From: Chelativorans sp. AA-79
Lineage (GTDB): Bacteria > Pseudomonadota > Alphaproteobacteria > Rhizobiales > Rhizobiaceae
Direction: 5' to 3'
Assembly: GCF_029457495.1 (NCBI RefSeq)
Contig: NZ_CP120361.1
Span: forward strand, 4,108,001 to 4,172,000
Length of the DNA: 64,000 bases
Positions 63,199 through 64,000 of this stretch are shown here, one piece after another (the first letter of the stretch is position 1; every line of letters starts with the position of its first letter). The position numbers and the translations under genes are program-made. A model generated the notes under the pieces. The model did no database searches. It was not told the origin of the DNA and worked only from the letters and a program-made list of their open reading frames with translations.

Positions 63199-64000
63199 TC
63201 AACCCTTCACGGCGCCGGCGGCGATGCCGCGCACGAACAGTTTTCCGGAGGCGAAGTAGACGATGAGCGGCACGAGGCCGGTCAGAAGCGTGGCCGCCAT
63301 GTTCACGTTGTACTCCTTCACCCCCTGGACGGAATTGACGATGTTGTTGAGCTGGACGGTCATGGGATAGGTCTCCGGCCGCGTGTAGACGACGCCGAAC
63401 AGGAAGTCGTTCCAGATGCCGGTGACCTGAAGGATGAGCGCCACCACGAAGATCGGCAGGCTCATGGGCAGCATGATCTTGAAATAGATGCCCCAGAAGC
63501 CGGCGCCGTCGACGCGTGCCGCCTTGAACAACTCCTCCGGCACCGAACTGAAGTAGTTGCGGAAGAGCAGCGTCAGGATCGGCATGCCGAAGATGGAGTG
63601 GACGAGCACAAGGCCGGAGAGGCTGCCGTAGAGGCCGATCTCGCGCAGGATGATGACGATCGGATAGAGCATCACCTGATACGGAATGAAGGCGCCGATG
63701 ATCAGGATCGTGAAGAAGAGGTTGGCACCCTTGAAGCGCCAGAGGGAGAGCGCGTAGCCGTTCACCGAGGCAATGGCGATCGACAGGATCACGGAGGGCA
63801 CGGTGATCTGCACCGAATTCCAGAAGCCGCGTGAGAGCCCATCGCAATTGAGCCCCGTGCAGGCGGTCGCCCAGGCCTTCACCCACGGCTCGAAGGTGAT
63901 CTCCATCGGCGGCGAGAAGACGTTGCCGAGGCGGATCTCGGGCATGCCCTTCAGCGAGGTCACGACCATCACATAGAGCGGCAGGAGGTAGTAGACCGCC
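63199..64000 (-). CDS. Carbohydrate ABC transporter permease (MalG type), N-terminus beyond window
   Basis: At least 267 residues, open at the right edge; the visible part begins AVYYLLPLYVMVVTSLKG, the end of the first membrane span. The EAA loop is present (ELFKAARVDGAGFWGIYFKIML), and the C-terminus is VRGIAAGAVKG. A Cys-containing periplasmic loop (TACTGLNCDG) recalls glucose/mannose-type permeases. It belongs with the ATPase downstream; the other permease and binding protein must lie beyond base 64000. Confidence 0.92.
   Translation of the reverse strand, partial: AVYYLLPLYVMVVTSLKGMPEIRLGNVFSPPMEITFEPWVKAWATACTGLNCDGLSRGFWNSVQITVPSVILSIAIASVNGYALSLWRFKGANLFFTILIIGAFIPYQVMLYPIVIILREIGLYGSLSGLVLVHSIFGMPILTLLFRNYFSSVPEELFKAARVDGAGFWGIYFKIMLPMSLPIFVVALILQVTGIWNDFLFGVVYTRPETYPMTVQLNNIVNSVQGVKEYNVNMAATLLTGLVPLIVYFASGKLFVRGIAAGAVKG

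Overview
The window is a GC-rich stretch of alphaproteobacterial chromosome or large replicon. It is most likely from the Hyphomicrobiales (Rhizobiales), close to Phyllobacteriaceae/Rhizobiaceae. The reasons are the very dense set of solute importers, a divergent iolY / iolR-iolC-iolD-iolE-iolB block laid out as in Sinorhizobium, an IolC fused to a DUF2090 domain, and Rhizobiales-type intergenic repeats (RIME-like mosaic, CCTCGGGC-stem palindromes, GAGCAATTCC repeats). No rRNA, tRNA, IS element, phage or CRISPR array was seen. Nearly every gene serves uptake and catabolism of a small organic compound.

Layout. (1) 1-5071: a truncated Gfo/Idh/MocA oxidoreductase, divergent from a complete sugar ABC importer (binding protein, two permeases, MalK-type ATPase); two identical GntR-type operators lie between. 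(2) 5134-9359: TAXI-TRAP importer plus UspA protein on the minus strand. (3) 9591-12715: class III aminotransferase and RpiR regulator, divergent from a beta-keto acid cleavage enzyme. (4) 12722-22778: a sugar/polyol locus with HAD protein, FGGY kinase and class II aldolase on one side and DeoR regulator, second FGGY kinase, RbsABC-type importer and ketose 3-epimerase on the other. (5) 22894-32464: GntR regulator and SnoaL-like protein, divergent from a cytoplasmic-type gamma-glutamyltransferase, a five-gene peptide/glutathione-type ABC importer and a TauE/SafE exporter. (6) 32724-34139: ManC-type mannose-1-phosphate guanylyltransferase.

(7) 34384-53916 is the most interesting part. It is an inositol locus (iolB, small membrane protein, iolE, iolD, iolC, iolR, iolY, idhA, an Frc/Moc-type ABC importer, an iolI-like isomerase, a LacI regulator). 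It is joined to a five-gene set resembling the rhizopine mocDEF oxygenase (membrane di-iron hydroxylase, Rieske ferredoxin, ferredoxin reductase) followed by a divergent PanB-like protein and PurU. I read this as a candidate route for oxidative O-demethylation of a methylated inositol (rhizopine-, pinitol- or ononitol-like), with disposal of the released one-carbon unit and channelling of the ring into the iol pathway. IolR-type GGAA-N6-TTCC sites appear at iolR/iolY, at iolC and, degenerate, before the transporter. A 0.77-kb gap between iolY and idhA holds a probable ~355-nt structured non-coding RNA with its own terminator.

(8) 53928-64000: a minus-strand glycoside locus with aldose epimerase, two Gfo/Idh/MocA oxidoreductases, two TIM-barrel isomerase-like proteins, a GH43 beta-xylosidase, an aldo/keto reductase and a sugar ABC importer that runs off the window. 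The pairing of two dehydrogenases with two TIM barrels resembles oxidation-elimination-reduction glycoside pathways.

Start codons were chosen by Shine-Dalgarno position, signal peptides and overlaps with neighbours. All family assignments come from reading motifs; no searches were run.
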